64,000 nucleotides of DNA from Evansella vedderi. Its GTDB lineage: Bacteria > Bacillota > Bacilli > Bacillales > Salisediminibacteriaceae. Positions within the stretch are counted from its first letter, which is position 1. Each line of letters begins with the position of its first letter. Below, piece by piece: positions 8,413-18,942 of this stretch. The notes under the pieces were generated by a model, which saw nothing but the letters and a program-made list of their open reading frames with translations, ran no database searches and had not been told where the DNA came from. The stretch covers positions 62,001 to 126,000 of the forward strand of contig NZ_JAUSUG010000008.1 of NCBI RefSeq assembly GCF_030813435.1. The letters are read 5' to 3'. Position numbers and translations under genes: made by a program.

Positions 8413-9368
8413 CAGACCTTCACAGCCCCCTTGCTGTAATATTTGCCTTGCCAGCTGTTACGCCGCTTCATTTCATGATCAATTCCATTTAGTACTTCCC
8501 ATTTATTTAAACTCCACATTGGACCAATCATTAAATCTGCAGGACCATCTCCTGTGAGTCGATGAACAATCATGTCAGGTGGGAGGACCTCTAACTGATC
8601 GCAAACGAGCTCAATATATTCCTTAGCACTCATAAACTCCAGCATACCCTTTTCGTACTGCTTCACCATAGGAGTTTTTTTTAGTAAATGCAATAAGTGT
8701 ATTTTAATCCCCTGTACATCCAACTTTGCCACTTCCAGGGCTGTTTCCATCATCATGTCGTGTGTTTCTAAAGGTAAGCCGTTAATAATGTGGGAGCAGA
8801 TGCGAATATTATGCTTCCGTAATTTTTCTACACCATCTATATAGCACTGATAATCGTGAGCTCGGTTAATTAAATTGGCAGTTCGTTCATGTACCGTTTG
8901 AAGGCCTAATTCTACCCACAAATAAGTCCGTTGATTTAACTCCCCTAAATACTCAACTACATCATCAGGAAGGCAATCTGGTCGTGTGGCGATAGATAAT
9001 CCTACTACATCCTCTTGCTCTAGGATAACCTCATACATCTCCCTTAGCTCTTCAACAGGGGCATAGGTGTTTGTGTAAGCTTGAAAGTAGCCAATGTATT
9101 TACCTGATTTCCACTTTTGATGCATCTTCTCTTTGATCGTTCGAAATTGCGTTACAAGATCATCCTTCCGATCACCGGCGAAATCACCAGAGCCACGCTC
9201 ACTGCAAAAGGTACACCCTCCACTTGCTACTTTGCCGTCTCGATTCGGGCAATCAAAGCCGGCATCTAGAGGTACTTTAAAAATTTTATGACCAAACTGC
9301 TGACGTAAATGTGCATTCCATGTATAATAACGTTTTTCCCCAAAGTGGGAAGGGATTTGATCTTTCAT
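8412..9368 (-). CDS. ytqA: Radical SAM protein YtqA (TIGR01212 family)
   Basis: 318 residues. The radical-SAM cluster motif is CPNRDGKVASGGCTFC (three cysteines in the extended spacing of the Elp3-like/TIGR01212 family). Other family features are GYFQAYTNTYAP and the substrate-side GLSIATRPDCLPD. It has been linked to wobble-uridine modification together with MnmM (proposed name MnmL, from memory); the overlap with ytqB supports this. The start has an AAGGAAG RBS. Confidence 0.88.
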   Translation of the reverse strand: MKDQIPSHFGEKRYYTWNAHLRQQFGHKIFKVPLDAGFDCPNRDGKVASGGCTFCSERGSGDFAGDRKDDLVTQFRTIKEKMHQKWKSGKYIGYFQAYTNTYAPVEELREMYEVILEQEDVVGLSIATRPDCLPDDVVEYLGELNQRTYLWVELGLQTVHERTANLINRAHDYQCYIDGVEKLRKHNIRICSHIINGLPLETHDMMMETALEVAKLDVQGIKIHLLHLLKKTPMVKQYEKGMLEFMSAKEYIELVCDQLEVLPPDMIVHRLTGDGPADLMIGPMWSLNKWEVLNGIDHEMKRRNSWQGKYYSKGAVKV

Positions 9369-9394
9369 TAGTAACTTGTCTTCCTTTCAATGAC

Positions 9395-10411
9395 TTACAA
9401 AGTTTTAATTGTTTCAATTACCGTATTAATGTCTTCTTTTGATACGTCTATATGTGTGGTGAAACGTATCGTTGTTGGTGAGAAGGCAACAGCTAATATT
9501 CCTTTATCTTTAAAAATAGCTAACCAATCATTAGCTGACCTACCTGACTTGGACGTATCTGCTAATATGATGTTTGTCTCCACTTCATTAATCACGTTTA
9601 AATCTGTGTATTCATCAACGACTTTTGCTAGCATTTTAGCTTGTTCATGATCCTCTGCCAATCGGTGAATACCAGTTTTTAATGCGTGTAAGCCAGGTGC
9701 TGCAAGAATTCCTGCCTGTCTTAATCCTCCGCCTAGCATTTTTCTTTTCTTTCTAGCCAAATCAATAAAGGATTTTTCACCGACTAGAATGGATCCTACA
9801 GGTGCCCCGAGCCCCTTCGATAAACAAAATTGAATGGAATTGGAGTAGGTAGCAATCTCTTTCACGGAGGCATTGCTTGCAACCGCCGCGTTGAATATTC
9901 TCGCCCCATCGATATGCACAGGTACTTTATATTTCTGAGCTAGTTCATATACCTCTCGCATATAGGAAACGGGTAGAACAGAGCCTCCACTACGATTATG
10001 GGAGTTTTCAAGCCAAATCAGTGCCGTCTCAGGAAAATGAATATCTTCACCCCGTATGGCCTCCTCTAAATCGTCCAATCCCATTTTTCCTCTATCGTTC
10101 GTTAATGTCCTTGATTGCACTCCAGCAAAGGCGGAGGTTGCTCCCCCTTCATATAAAAATACATGGGCTTCATTATCCATAATTATTTCTTGACCAGGTT
10201 TGGTATGGGCAAGGATTGCTGCTTGGTTTCCTTGCGTTCCACTTGTAACAAATAACGCCGCTTCCTTTCCAAATAAGTTAGCAGCATATTCTTCTAATTC
10301 ATTAACGGATGGGTCCTCTCCATAAACATCATCTCCAACTGGAGCCTTAAACATAATTTTTCTCATTTCTTCCGAAGGTTTTGTAACTGTATCACTACGT
10401 AAATCGATCAT
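9395..10411 (-). CDS. ltaE: Low-specificity L-threonine aldolase (PLP)
   Basis: 338 residues, fold-type I PLP enzyme that cleaves threonine or allo-threonine to glycine and acetaldehyde. The start MIDLRSDTVTKPSEEMR is the family signature, VTSGTQGNQAA binds the phosphate of PLP, HIDGARIFNAA holds the cofactor Asp, and CLSKGLGAPVGS carries the Schiff-base lysine. The gene ends 26 bp before ytqA and may be first in the same minus-strand transcript. The RBS is weak. Confidence 0.92.
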   Translation of the reverse strand: MIDLRSDTVTKPSEEMRKIMFKAPVGDDVYGEDPSVNELEEYAANLFGKEAALFVTSGTQGNQAAILAHTKPGQEIIMDNEAHVFLYEGGATSAFAGVQSRTLTNDRGKMGLDDLEEAIRGEDIHFPETALIWLENSHNRSGGSVLPVSYMREVYELAQKYKVPVHIDGARIFNAAVASNASVKEIATYSNSIQFCLSKGLGAPVGSILVGEKSFIDLARKKRKMLGGGLRQAGILAAPGLHALKTGIHRLAEDHEQAKMLAKVVDEYTDLNVINEVETNIILADTSKSGRSANDWLAIFKDKGILAVAFSPTTIRFTTHIDVSKEDINTVIETIKTL

Positions 10412-10476
10412 GATTTAATCCCCACACTTTCCGTATTTTCTTTTCACATCCTACCACACAATATAGCCAATTGTCA

Positions 10477-10776
10477 GGTAGACCCATGCAAATAAAAATG
10501 ATATTTTGCACCATGGGATATTAAAATTAACGTTGTTAATATGCTTGGATTGAGCGTAGGTCCACGACCTGTCTCTTCCTCTACAAGCATATGCTACGTA
10601 GCGTATCCGTCGAGATAACTCGTAGTTGATTCTTCGAAGAGGCGCTCGTTCCTGTGGGAGAATGATCAAGACGAGACCCAGCAACGACGAAATCGTGAGG
10701 AGGCTTTTCAGATCACCCACGGAAAGCGAGTGGACCGTAGCGAATGACATCCAGATTCGCATTTTCACGGTAGACT
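10477..10776 (-). repeat. Large intergenic repeat, family C copy 1
   Basis: Read on the minus strand it begins TAGTCTACCGTGAAAATGCG and includes TTCGCTACGGTCCACTCGCT, CAGGAACGAGCG and TCTCGACGGATACGCT; it ends with TTTGCATGGGTCTACC. It is homologous over its length to 22203-22760, which carries two extra palindromes. The ends are imperfect inverted copies of a GGTAGACC...GCACCATGG element. It fills the gap between ltaE and yttB; short ORFs in it are not credible. Confidence 0.75.
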
Positions 10777-10871
10777 ATGCTGTTTCAATTTACCAATATA
10801 ATAATTTTATTGATAAATAATCTTACATGGAATAGAATTTACTTAGAGAAACGAAATAAGGGGAGATTAGG

Positions 10872-12080
10872 ATGCCTAAGGCAATATGGATACTGGTTAT
10901 AGGTATGGCCATCAATGTAACAGGGGCCTCTTTTTTATGGCCTTTAAATACAATATATATTAGCCAAGTGCTTGGGCAGTCACTAACGGTTGCAGGTGCC
11001 GTCCTTATGTTTAATGGTGGAGCTGGAATTATAGGTAATTTAATAGGTGGTAAGCTTTTTGACCTGATTGGTGGTTACAAAACAATTATCATGGGGCTTA
11101 CCATTACAACCTTTAGTGCCTTTATGCTAGCCATGCTTCATCAATCCTTTATTGCCTATGTATTTTTATTGGTAGGGTTAGGGTTCGGTGCAGGATTAAT
11201 GATTCCATGCATGTATGCCATGGCAGGGTCCGTTTGGCCAGAAGGGGGCCGTCGACCTTTTAATGCCATGTACGTGGCACAAAATGTGGGAGTAGCTGCA
11301 GGTGCGGCAATTGGTGGTTTTCTTGCAAGCTACCGTTTTGATTTCGTTTTCTTCGGTAACGGCATCATGTACGCCATAGTTTTTGTATTAGCTTTTTTAT
11401 TTTTTCGTAATTTACAAGGGGATACAGAGAAAAGTACAGCAACAACTGTTTTTGAACAAAGTACACTAGTAGAAAACAAGAAAAGATTCAAAGCCCTGCT
11501 TATTTTATGTACTGGATTTCTAATCTGTTGGGTGGCTTATACACAATGGGCATCTACCATTTCTGTTCATACGCAAAATTTAGGCATTCCTTTAAGTCAA
11601 TATAGTCTCCTTTGGACTGTAAATGGGGCAATGATCGTCTTTTGTCAGCCATTCGTGAAGTTTTTTATCAATCGCTGGTTCCATTCCTTAAAGGCGCAAA
11701 TTTATGTGGGAATTGCTATATTTACCTGTGCCTATCTTGTTTTATCCCAAGCAGAGATTTTTACTGCATTTCTTGTAGCAATGATTATTTTAACCATTGG
11801 AGAAATGTTCGTTTGGCCAGCTATACCTACCATTGCCCATAAATTGGCCCCAAAAGGGAAAGCTGGTTTTTACCAAGGGATAGTTAATAGTATCGGTACG
11901 GGCGGACGAGTTATCGGTCCCCTCTTCGGCGGATTTTTAGCGGATATGTTTGGAATGGCAGTCCTTTTCTACGTACTTGCTGTTATGTTCCTTATTCCTT
12001 TCTTAACAACCTTCTTGTTTGACAAAGGGATAGAAAATCAATCTTTCTCAAGGAAAGAAGTAGAAACATCTGCATCTTAA
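10872..12080 (+). CDS. yttB: MFS transporter, YttB-like
   Basis: 402 residues with about 12 hydrophobic segments in two halves of six, separated by a charged central loop (GDTEKSTATT to ENKKRFK, residues about 180-215). The loop 2-3 signature GGKLFDLIGGYK fits the major facilitator motif A. The substrate is unknown; B. subtilis YttB is annotated as a drug-efflux-type transporter and lies in the same neighbourhood. The RBS is AAGGGGAG. No clear terminator separates it from the leuS leader promoter. Confidence 0.8.
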   Translation: MPKAIWILVIGMAINVTGASFLWPLNTIYISQVLGQSLTVAGAVLMFNGGAGIIGNLIGGKLFDLIGGYKTIIMGLTITTFSAFMLAMLHQSFIAYVFLLVGLGFGAGLMIPCMYAMAGSVWPEGGRRPFNAMYVAQNVGVAAGAAIGGFLASYRFDFVFFGNGIMYAIVFVLAFLFFRNLQGDTEKSTATTVFEQSTLVENKKRFKALLILCTGFLICWVAYTQWASTISVHTQNLGIPLSQYSLLWTVNGAMIVFCQPFVKFFINRWFHSLKAQIYVGIAIFTCAYLVLSQAEIFTAFLVAMIILTIGEMFVWPAIPTIAHKLAPKGKAGFYQGIVNSIGTGGRVIGPLFGGFLADMFGMAVLFYVLAVMFLIPFLTTFLFDKGIENQSFSRKEVETSAS

Positions 12081-12133
12081 GGAATAATGATGTTTATTTG
12101 CTAAAAAATAGGTATAAACTATGGAAAGAATGC

Positions 12134-12162
12134 TTGACACTAGCGAAAAGCATGCATACAAT
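12134..12162 (+). promoter_or_regulatory. leuS: Promoter of the leuS T-box leader
   Basis: TTGACA (12134-12139), a 17-nt spacer and TACAAT (12157-12162), close to the sigma-A consensus. Confidence 0.8.
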
Positions 12163-12189
12163 ACAAAGTAATTACAACAATTGAAATCA

Positions 12190-12457
12190 GTCGAAAGATG
12201 ACGACAAGGATTAGTAGTGAATCATTGTGTTTCAGAGAGTTAACGGGTGGTGAAAGTTAACCGCAGTGATTGATGAACTCACCTTGGAATTGCAAAGGGG
12301 AACAAATGGGCAACCATTTCAATACTCTTTGACGGATAACCCACGTTAAGGGAATGAGCGAGCGTTCAGGTAGAACTGAAAGCTAACGTGGGTGGTACCG
12401 CGGGAAGGAAATTCAACCTCTCGTCCCTATTGACACTAGGGATGGGAGGTTTTTTGG
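12190..12457 (+). ncRNA. T-box leader, leucine-specific
   Basis: The conserved T-box sequence with GGGTGGTACCGCGG lies at about 12390-12403. It is followed by a terminator (AACCTCTCGTCCCTA / TAGGGATGGGAGGTT then T-run, 12415-12457). In the stem I specifier region GATGAACTCACC offers CTC (12278-12280), a leucine codon, matching the leuS gene downstream. Uncharged tRNA-Leu would pair with CTC and with the T-box bulge to favour the antiterminator. Confidence 0.95.
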
Positions 12458-12572
12458 TTCTTTAAGGCTTTTTCTATTTGGAATGAGTGGAAATCCCCAA
12501 GACTCCTGCGGGAGAATGATTTAAAAGAATATCCGATTCAGTGTAGAGAAAAGATTTTAGGAGGTTGTGACG

Positions 12573-14990
12573 ATGGCGTTTGATCATCAACAAGTGGAGA
12601 AGAAGTGGCAAGATTTTTGGGAAGAAAACAAGACATTTAAAATGGAGAATGATGATAGCAAAGAGAAGTTCTATGCATTAGATATGTTTCCTTATCCATC
12701 GGGAGCGGGACTTCATGTTGGACATCCAGAGGGATATACGGCTACAGATATTTTATCTCGAATGAAGCGTATGCAGGGCTATAATGTCCTTCACCCAATG
12801 GGATGGGATGCATTCGGGTTACCTGCTGAGCAATATGCCCTTGATACTGGTAGACACCCAAGGGAATTTACACAAAAAAATATTGATACGTTCCGTCGTC
12901 AAATTAAGGCACTAGGTTTTTCCTATGACTGGGATCGTGAAGTAAACACCACTGACGAGAAGTATTATAAGTGGACACAATGGATCTTCTTGCAATTGTA
13001 CAAGGAAGGTCTTGCTTATATTGATGAAGTTGCCGTAAACTGGTGCCCGGCATTAGGCACGGTACTTGCTAATGAAGAGGTCATTGATGGAAAAAGTGAG
13101 CGGGGTGGACATCCAGTAGAACGTCGACCAATGAAGCAGTGGATGCTTAAAATTACGGCCTATGCTGATCGTTTGTTAGAGGACCTTGAAGAGTTAGATT
13201 GGCCAGAAAGCATTAAGGATATGCAGCGTAACTGGATTGGTCGTTCTGAAGGGGCCGATGTTCGATTTGATATCGATGGTGTAGAGGAGTCCATTACGGT
13301 ATTTACTACTCGTCCAGATACGTTATATGGAGCAACTTACTTAGTTTTAGCACCTGAGCATAAGCTAGTGGACAAAATTGCTAGTGACGAGCAGCGGGCT
13401 ACTGTTGAAGAATATAAGAAAAAGGTAGCGACGAAAAGTGATTTAGAGCGAACCGAGCTCGCGAAGGAAAAAACTGGAGTTTTTACAGGGGCATATGCTG
13501 TCCATCCTGTAACTGGAGAAAAGCTTCCAATATGGATTGCTGATTACGTTCTTGTTAACTACGGAACTGGAGCAATTATGGCCGTGCCTGGTCACGATGA
13601 GAGAGACTATGAGTTTGCCAAAACCTTTGACCTGCCAATCGTAGAGGTGGTTTCCGGTGGAGACGTTTCGAGGGAGGCATACACAGGAGACGGTCCACAT
13701 GTAAACTCTGACTTCCTTAATGGTTTAGGGAATGAAGAAGCTATTGGCAAAATGATCGATTGGTTAGTGGAAAATGGTCGCGGCGAAAAGAAGGTAACGT
13801 ATCGCTTGCGTGACTGGTTATTTAGCCGTCAACGGTACTGGGGTGAGCCGATTCCAATTGTCCACTTGGAGGATGGTTCCATGAAGCCGGTTCCAGAAGA
13901 AGAGCTACCGTTAGTTCTACCGGATCTAGATGAATTTAAGCCATCCGGTACAGGAGAGTCACCTTTAGCGAACGCGGAGGATTGGTTGTATGTGACGGAC
14001 CCAGAAACAGGTAGGAAGGGACGCCGGGAAACAAATACGATGCCCCAGTGGGCAGGCAGCTGCTGGTACTATTTACGTTACATCGACCCTCATAATGAGG
14101 AGCACCTTGCTAACCCTGAGTTGTTGAAAAAATGGCTTCCAGTAGATATATATATTGGAGGTGCTGAGCACGCTGTACTTCACTTGTTGTATGCCCGTTT
14201 CTGGCACAAGGTATTGTATGACATCGGCGTAGTACCAACGAAGGAGCCATTCCAGAAGTTGTATAACCAAGGGATGATCTTAGGGGAAAACAACGAGAAG
14301 ATGAGTAAATCCAAAGGGAATGTAGTAAACCCCGATGAGATTGTTGCCTCCCATGGAGCAGATACATTGAGATTGTACGAAATGTTCATGGGACCTTTAG
14401 ATGCTTCCATTGCTTGGAGCACAAATGGTCTCGATGGAGCCCGTCGTTTCCTAGACCGTGTATGGCGCTTATTTGTAACGGATGAAGGTTCATTAAATCC
14501 TGCTATTGTTGATGAGGAAGGCTCTAAGGAGATGACAAGAGCCTACCATCAAACGGTGAAAAAGGTAACAGAGGACTTCGAAGGCTTACGTTTTAACACA
14601 GGTATTTCACAGATGATGGTATTTGTGAATGAAGCATATAAACAAGAGAAATTGTCTAAATCACAATTAGAAGGTTTTGTTAAGCTATTGTCTCCAGTAG
14701 CTCCACATGTGAGTGAAGAGCTATGGAATAAGCTAGGCAATGAAGATACGATTGCTTATGAAGTATGGCCAGTCTATGATGAGTCATTACTAGTGGAAAA
14801 CGAAGTGGAAATTGTGGTTCAAGTGAATGGTAAGCTTCGTGGTAAGCTGGTTATTGCGAAGGATGCTTCAAGGGAAGAAATGGTGCAAAAAGCAAAAGAG
14901 GTTGAGAAAGTAAAAGAAGAGATTGAAGGGAAGACTGTTCGTAAGGTGATTGCAGTTCCTGGAAAACTCGTGAATATTGTAGCTAACTAA
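12573..14990 (+). CDS. leuS: Leucyl-tRNA synthetase
   Basis: 805 residues, class Ia synthetase. The ATG at 12573 is preferred to the GTG at 12567 because AGGAGG at 12559-12564 is then 8 nt away and family proteins begin MxFxH. The HIGH-type motif is [17 protein letters not shown], the editing (CP1) domain contains [12 protein letters not shown], and the KMSKS loop is [10 protein letters not shown]. The C-terminal domain ends with the usual VNGKLRGK segment. It is controlled by the leucine T-box and is followed by a hairpin terminator. Confidence 0.98.
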   Translation: MAFDHQQVEKKWQDFWEENKTFKMENDDSKEKFYALDMFPYPSGAGLHVGHPEGYTATDILSRMKRMQGYNVLHPMGWDAFGLPAEQYALDTGRHPREFTQKNIDTFRRQIKALGFSYDWDREVNTTDEKYYKWTQWIFLQLYKEGLAYIDEVAVNWCPALGTVLANEEVIDGKSERGGHPVERRPMKQWMLKITAYADRLLEDLEELDWPESIKDMQRNWIGRSEGADVRFDIDGVEESITVFTTRPDTLYGATYLVLAPEHKLVDKIASDEQRATVEEYKKKVATKSDLERTELAKEKTGVFTGAYAVHPVTGEKLPIWIADYVLVNYGTGAIMAVPGHDERDYEFAKTFDLPIVEVVSGGDVSREAYTGDGPHVNSDFLNGLGNEEAIGKMIDWLVENGRGEKKVTYRLRDWLFSRQRYWGEPIPIVHLEDGSMKPVPEEELPLVLPDLDEFKPSGTGESPLANAEDWLYVTDPETGRKGRRETNTMPQWAGSCWYYLRYIDPHNEEHLANPELLKKWLPVDIYIGGAEHAVLHLLYARFWHKVLYDIGVVPTKEPFQKLYNQGMILGENNEKMSKSKGNVVNPDEIVASHGADTLRLYEMFMGPLDASIAWSTNGLDGARRFLDRVWRLFVTDEGSLNPAIVDEEGSKEMTRAYHQTVKKVTEDFEGLRFNTGISQMMVFVNEAYKQEKLSKSQLEGFVKLLSPVAPHVSEELWNKLGNEDTIAYEVWPVYDESLLVENEVEIVVQVNGKLRGKLVIAKDASREEMVQKAKEVEKVKEEIEGKTVRKVIAVPGKLVNIVAN

Positions 14991-14991
14991 T

Positions 14992-15033
14992 AAAAAGCCC
15001 CTTTCCTTGAGATTTTGAAGGAGAGGGGTTTTT
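14992..15033 (+). terminator. leuS: leuS terminator
   Basis: AGCCCCTTTCCTT and GAAGGAGAGGGGTTTTT form a hairpin directly after the stop. Confidence 0.75.
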
Positions 15034-15224
15034 GAAACTGGGGGAAAAAGAAGCCCGATGTGAGGACAAAAATCGTAGGAAAAGAAAATTCTTGTCCTTA
15101 GAATATAAATGTTATTATCAGAATGAAGAGTAATTTTGTACATTCTTAAACAATCAAAAATGTAAATAGTTAGTTTGACATTTACAAAAGGGCAGTGTGG
15201 TGTTGAAACGCGAATCACAAACTA

Positions 15225-16508
15225 CTATTCCTCTGACTCCCACAAACTCATAGCTGCTGCTTGTCCTGCGGTATATCCTGTTGAAAAGGCAACCGTAATA
15301 TTATAGCCTCCTGTATAACCGTGAATATCTAACACTTCTCCGCAGAAAAACAACCCTTTCATTAACTTGGATTCCATTCGTTTTGGCTGAATTTCTTTAA
15401 CCGATACTCCGCCACCTGTAACAAAGGCTTTCTCAATAGACAGCGTCCCTGTTGCATGGATAAGGAAATTTTTTGCCTCGTGGGCTAGTGCCCTTAATTT
15501 TTCATTTGATAGTTCCGTACGAATTAACAAAGGGTCTATATCGCACCGTCCAAATAGCACAGGGAGCATTCTTTCAGGAACCCAACCGTTCAGTACATTT
15601 TTAATAGCTTTCTTCGGTTGTTCGTACAATAAGTCGTCTAGCTCTTTAATAAGCTCATCTTCCTTCTTCCCTGGAAATATGTCCAAGGACAACTTAACAA
15701 CGTTTACTCCATACTTTTTCTTAGCTTTCACTACGAATTGACTGCATCTCAATACAATTGGGCCAGAAACTCCAAAGTGGGTAAATACCATATCACCTTC
15801 ATGGCTTACAATTATCTTGTTAGACTTTGGATCAAGCACCGATAACTTAACATCTCGCAAGGAAAGTCCCTGAAGAGCTTTTAACCTTATAAAGGAATCA
15901 TTTGCAGTGATGGGTACTTCCGTTGGATACAGGTCTGTAATGGTGTGACCCGCTTTTCTAGCCCATGGGTAACCATCTCCCGTACTGCCAGTATGAGGGA
16001 CGGACTTTCCACCGACGGCAACAATTACGTTTGGGGCCTCTATCCTTTCGCCAGATACTAGCTCCACACCTAACACCTGTTTTTTGTCATAATCGTACAT
16101 TACATCCTTTACCTCGATACCAGTTTTAATTTCTACTTTTAAGTCCCTAACTCGGTTAATCAATGTCCTTACTACAGTTATAGCTTTATCGTTTACAGGA
16201 AACATTCTTCCCCGATCTTCTTCCTTTAACTCTATCCCCAATCTTTCGAAGAACTGTATAATATCTTCATTATTAAACACAGAGAAGGGACTATACATGA
16301 AGCGCCCATTACCTGGTATGTTGGAAATAATCGTTTCCACATCGGCTCGATTGGTGACATTACAGCGACCTCCTCCTGAAATAGCTAATTTCCTGCCTAA
16401 TTTATTTCCTTTATCCAGCAATAATACCTTCGCTCCATATTCTCCAGCAGCTACTGCTGCCATTAACCCAGCAGGCCCGCCGCCTATAACAATTACGTCC
16501 TTTTTCAT
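15225..16508 (-). CDS. ytfP: FAD-dependent oxidoreductase, HI0933/BaiN family (YtfP)
   Basis: 427 residues. The N-terminal Rossmann signature is [19 protein letters not shown], followed by the family-specific [16 protein letters not shown]. The end has [23 protein letters not shown], the second FAD contact of the HI0933 family. The reaction is not established; members are annotated as flavoproteins of unknown substrate. The gene stands alone on the minus strand. Confidence 0.88.
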   Translation of the reverse strand: MKKDVIVIGGGPAGLMAAVAAGEYGAKVLLLDKGNKLGRKLAISGGGRCNVTNRADVETIISNIPGNGRFMYSPFSVFNNEDIIQFFERLGIELKEEDRGRMFPVNDKAITVVRTLINRVRDLKVEIKTGIEVKDVMYDYDKKQVLGVELVSGERIEAPNVIVAVGGKSVPHTGSTGDGYPWARKAGHTITDLYPTEVPITANDSFIRLKALQGLSLRDVKLSVLDPKSNKIIVSHEGDMVFTHFGVSGPIVLRCSQFVVKAKKKYGVNVVKLSLDIFPGKKEDELIKELDDLLYEQPKKAIKNVLNGWVPERMLPVLFGRCDIDPLLIRTELSNEKLRALAHEAKNFLIHATGTLSIEKAFVTGGGVSVKEIQPKRMESKLMKGLFFCGEVLDIHGYTGGYNITVAFSTGYTAGQAAAMSLWESEE

Positions 16509-16792
16509 TCTTCCACCATCTTTCCTAAAACTCCATGTTAAAGAGTAGCATTATTTTATCAAATCTCCAAAACTAAACCAAAAAACATTAGACAGAAAAT
16601 TATAACATTTAATCAAATTTCACGAAAATCATCCATTTTGCATTATATATTATTGTGAGCGTAGATTAGATATAAAAAACTTCATATTTTATTTGATTTT
16701 TTTCTTAAATCTCTATTTTATTTCTGTTTTTAGTGTGTTACACTTCATGTGGGAAAAGATAAAAGGTATTTTTATGGAAGGAGGAGAGGCGC

Positions 16793-17485
16793 ATGTTTCA
16801 AACATTAATGAAGAAGTTTGAAGCGAAACGTGCTGTATTAGCAGCGGAGACACAACAACGAATAGCAGAGTATGCAGAGCAAGAAAGATTAGAAGCCTTA
16901 AGAAGAATGAAAAAGGAAGAAGAGCAGCAGCGAATTTTAAATGAAGAGGTTGAGAAGTACCTGAGGACTGTTCATCCGTCATTTCTATTAAAGCCGGAGG
17001 TATACCAAGCGTTGTTGAACATGTTGCTTGCTCGCTCCGAAGAATCATTTAGTGTAAGCATTACTATGACCTCGGAAATGCGTAAAGCATATTCTTTTTA
17101 TCATAATGAGTTAAAATATTTCATTAAGCTCCTTGAAAGAAAAGGGTTTGAATTTACAAGTAATGAAGAGGTATTTTTAAATACATTTTTGACCAAGCTT
17201 CGTGAAAAAAATTATCATCTGTGTCTAGAACGTTATGGTGACTTTCTACCAGAAGGAATAAATTTAGCGGATGCCTTTGAGTTGTATTTCGATGTGGTGG
17301 AGGATCAGTTTAAATATGACAGTGGAAATGTAGACTTCTTTGCTGTTTATTTAAATCATAAAGGAATTACAGATGCACACTGGACCAAATCTAAGTTGAA
17401 AAAGAAATTAAAACAATATGAGAAATCACATTTAGAGGAATTTAAGCTAAAAAAGTTAGAAAAGAGATTAAATAATATTAGTTAA
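16793..17485 (+). CDS. Hypothetical protein with N-terminal coiled coil
   Basis: 230 residues, not recognised. Residues about 5-55 are a highly charged helix rich in Glu, Lys, Arg and Ala (AEQERLEALRRMKKEEEQQ), probably a coiled coil. The remainder is mixed alpha/beta with several Tyr/Phe-rich stretches (HNELKYFIKLLERKGFEF) and a lysine-rich C-terminal helix. There is no signal peptide or membrane segment, so it is probably cytosolic. The RBS GGAAGGAGGAG is strong and a terminator follows, so it is a real single-gene unit. No function is proposed. Confidence 0.8.
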   Translation: MFQTLMKKFEAKRAVLAAETQQRIAEYAEQERLEALRRMKKEEEQQRILNEEVEKYLRTVHPSFLLKPEVYQALLNMLLARSEESFSVSITMTSEMRKAYSFYHNELKYFIKLLERKGFEFTSNEEVFLNTFLTKLREKNYHLCLERYGDFLPEGINLADAFELYFDVVEDQFKYDSGNVDFFAVYLNHKGITDAHWTKSKLKKKLKQYEKSHLEEFKLKKLEKRLNNIS

Positions 17486-17495
17486 TCATTTTAAC

Positions 17496-17545
17496 AAGGG
17501 TATCTGCAAAGGTTGTTTTTAACCTATTCAGATACCCTTTTATTT
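17496..17545 (+). terminator. Terminator after the coiled-coil gene
   Basis: AAGGGTATCTG and CAGATACCCTT flank a loop that itself holds AAAGGTT/AACCT, with TTTATTTT after it. A second small hairpin (CTGAAAAAGG...CCTTTTTCAG) lies at 17554-17583. Confidence 0.75.
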
Positions 17546-17670
17546 TGAGACCGCTGAAAAAGGGCATTCTTTTCCTTTTTCAGTACCATTATTATTCGAC
17601 GGGGCTATCGGGAACCTTGGCATCAATATAGGGGGTTGTGGTAAATTATTAGTTACGAGGAGTGAGGCGA

Positions 17671-18474
17671 ATGGAGAATACGAAAATTTTAATGATTGGT
17701 GCCGGAAGAATGGGAGAGGCTATTATTTCCGGATTGATGAAGGACGAAAATGGCTACTTAGGAAAAATAACAGTAGCTAATCGTTCTGATAAGGAAAGGT
17801 TGGCTGTATTGAACGAATTATATGGTATACATATTACGGATCATTGGCAGGGAGAAGTCGAAGACCATGATGTTATTATTTTAGCATCCCCACCGCATAC
17901 ACAGGATGAACAGCTTAATGAACTGGGAAAAAGGGTAGACGGGCAGCTCATTATAACTGTTGCTGCCGGTATTGATCCTACCTATATGGAAAAGCGCCTT
18001 CCTGAAGGGACTCCCGTTTGTTGGATCATGCCAAATACGGCAGCTCAAATTGGCCAATCTATTTCCACCTACGTGTATGGAAGACATGTTAGGGAAATCC
18101 ACAGAAGAAAGGTATCGGTCATTTTAGATGCCATTGGGTTTTCAGAAGAATTGACAGAGGATCAAGTCCATAATTTAACGGCTGTAACAGGTAGTGCACC
18201 GGCTTTTGTTTATACATTTGTAGAGGCATTGGAAGGTGCTGCAGTTGAAAATGGAGTAACAACTGATCAAGCAAGGATTCTTGTAACAAAAATGCTCCTT
18301 GGATCAGCTGCCATGCTAGATGCGGGGTATGATCCTAAAGAGCTTATTTCTCAAGTAGCTTCACCAGGTGGGTCTACAGCAGAAGGGATAAAGGTTTTAG
18401 AAAGGGAAAAGTTTCAAGAAATTTTGAACAAGGCAGTCCGAGCCACAAACCAACATGCCCGTAGTCAGGGATAA
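17671..18474 (+). CDS. proI: Pyrroline-5-carboxylate reductase (ProC/ProI family)
   Basis: 267 residues with the start at ATG 17671, 8 nt after a GAGGAG RBS; an upstream GTG at 17662 overlaps that RBS. The Rossmann motif is [14 protein letters not shown], and the C-terminal dimer/substrate signature includes [21 protein letters not shown] and [13 protein letters not shown]. It reduces P5C to proline with NAD(P)H. Several paralogues exist in Bacillus, so the exact symbol is uncertain. It is followed 20 nt later by a YjbQ-family gene, probably in one transcript. Confidence 0.88.
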   Translation: MENTKILMIGAGRMGEAIISGLMKDENGYLGKITVANRSDKERLAVLNELYGIHITDHWQGEVEDHDVIILASPPHTQDEQLNELGKRVDGQLIITVAAGIDPTYMEKRLPEGTPVCWIMPNTAAQIGQSISTYVYGRHVREIHRRKVSVILDAIGFSEELTEDQVHNLTAVTGSAPAFVYTFVEALEGAAVENGVTTDQARILVTKMLLGSAAMLDAGYDPKELISQVASPGGSTAEGIKVLEREKFQEILNKAVRATNQHARSQG

Positions 18475-18494
18475 AATTAGAGGGGGAAAGACTT

Positions 18495-18893
18495 ATGAAA
18501 AAAATAAGACTACAAACGCGTCATAGGGATGAAATGATAGATGTTACGTCTGAAGTTTGGTCTTATGTAAAGGAGACTGGTATTTTGAATGGGGTTGTAT
18601 ATATTTATTGTCCCCATACAACAGCAGGAATTACGATTAATGAAAATGCTGATCCAGATGTAAAACACGATATGCTTATGCGTTTAGATGAGGTTTACCC
18701 TTGGGAGCATCCAAAATATAGGCATATGGAGGGGAACTCCGCTTCTCACCTAAAAGCAAGTACAGTGGGGGCTTCTCAAATGGTCATCATAGAAGGTGGA
18801 CAATTAGTCCTTGGAACTTGGCAAGGTATTTATTTTTGCGAGTTTGATGGACCAAGAAAAAGAAATATGATTGTAAAAGTTATGGAAGGATAA
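18495..18893 (+). CDS. YjbQ/UPF0047 family protein
   Basis: 132 residues, full length for the UPF0047 family. The signature [18 protein letters not shown] and the later [15 protein letters not shown] are both present, including the conserved histidine and acidic residues. E. coli YjbQ can act as a secondary thiamine phosphate synthase, but the physiological role is unclear. B. subtilis YugU is the counterpart. A strong GAGGGGG RBS sits 20 nt after the upstream reductase gene. Confidence 0.85.
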   Translation: MKKIRLQTRHRDEMIDVTSEVWSYVKETGILNGVVYIYCPHTTAGITINENADPDVKHDMLMRLDEVYPWEHPKYRHMEGNSASHLKASTVGASQMVIIEGGQLVLGTWQGIYFCEFDGPRKRNMIVKVMEG

Positions 18894-18898
18894 ACAAG

Positions 18899-18934
18899 GG
18901 AGAGTGGTCCTGAGAAATTAGTAAGCCACTCTCC
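18899..18934. terminator. Bidirectional terminator
   Basis: GGAGAGTGG and CCACTCTCC lie between the convergent YjbQ-family and DUF4349 genes. Confidence 0.65.
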
Positions 18935-18942
18935 AATCAAGA

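Noticed and set aside
10451-10820. Two short ORFs (105 and 64 codons) in the ltaE-yttB gap
   Set aside because: Both lie inside a family C non-coding repeat that has a homologous copy elsewhere, and neither has an RBS.
14073-14422. Several minus-strand ORFs of 65-85 codons within leuS
   Set aside because: They are shadows of the leuS coding frame.
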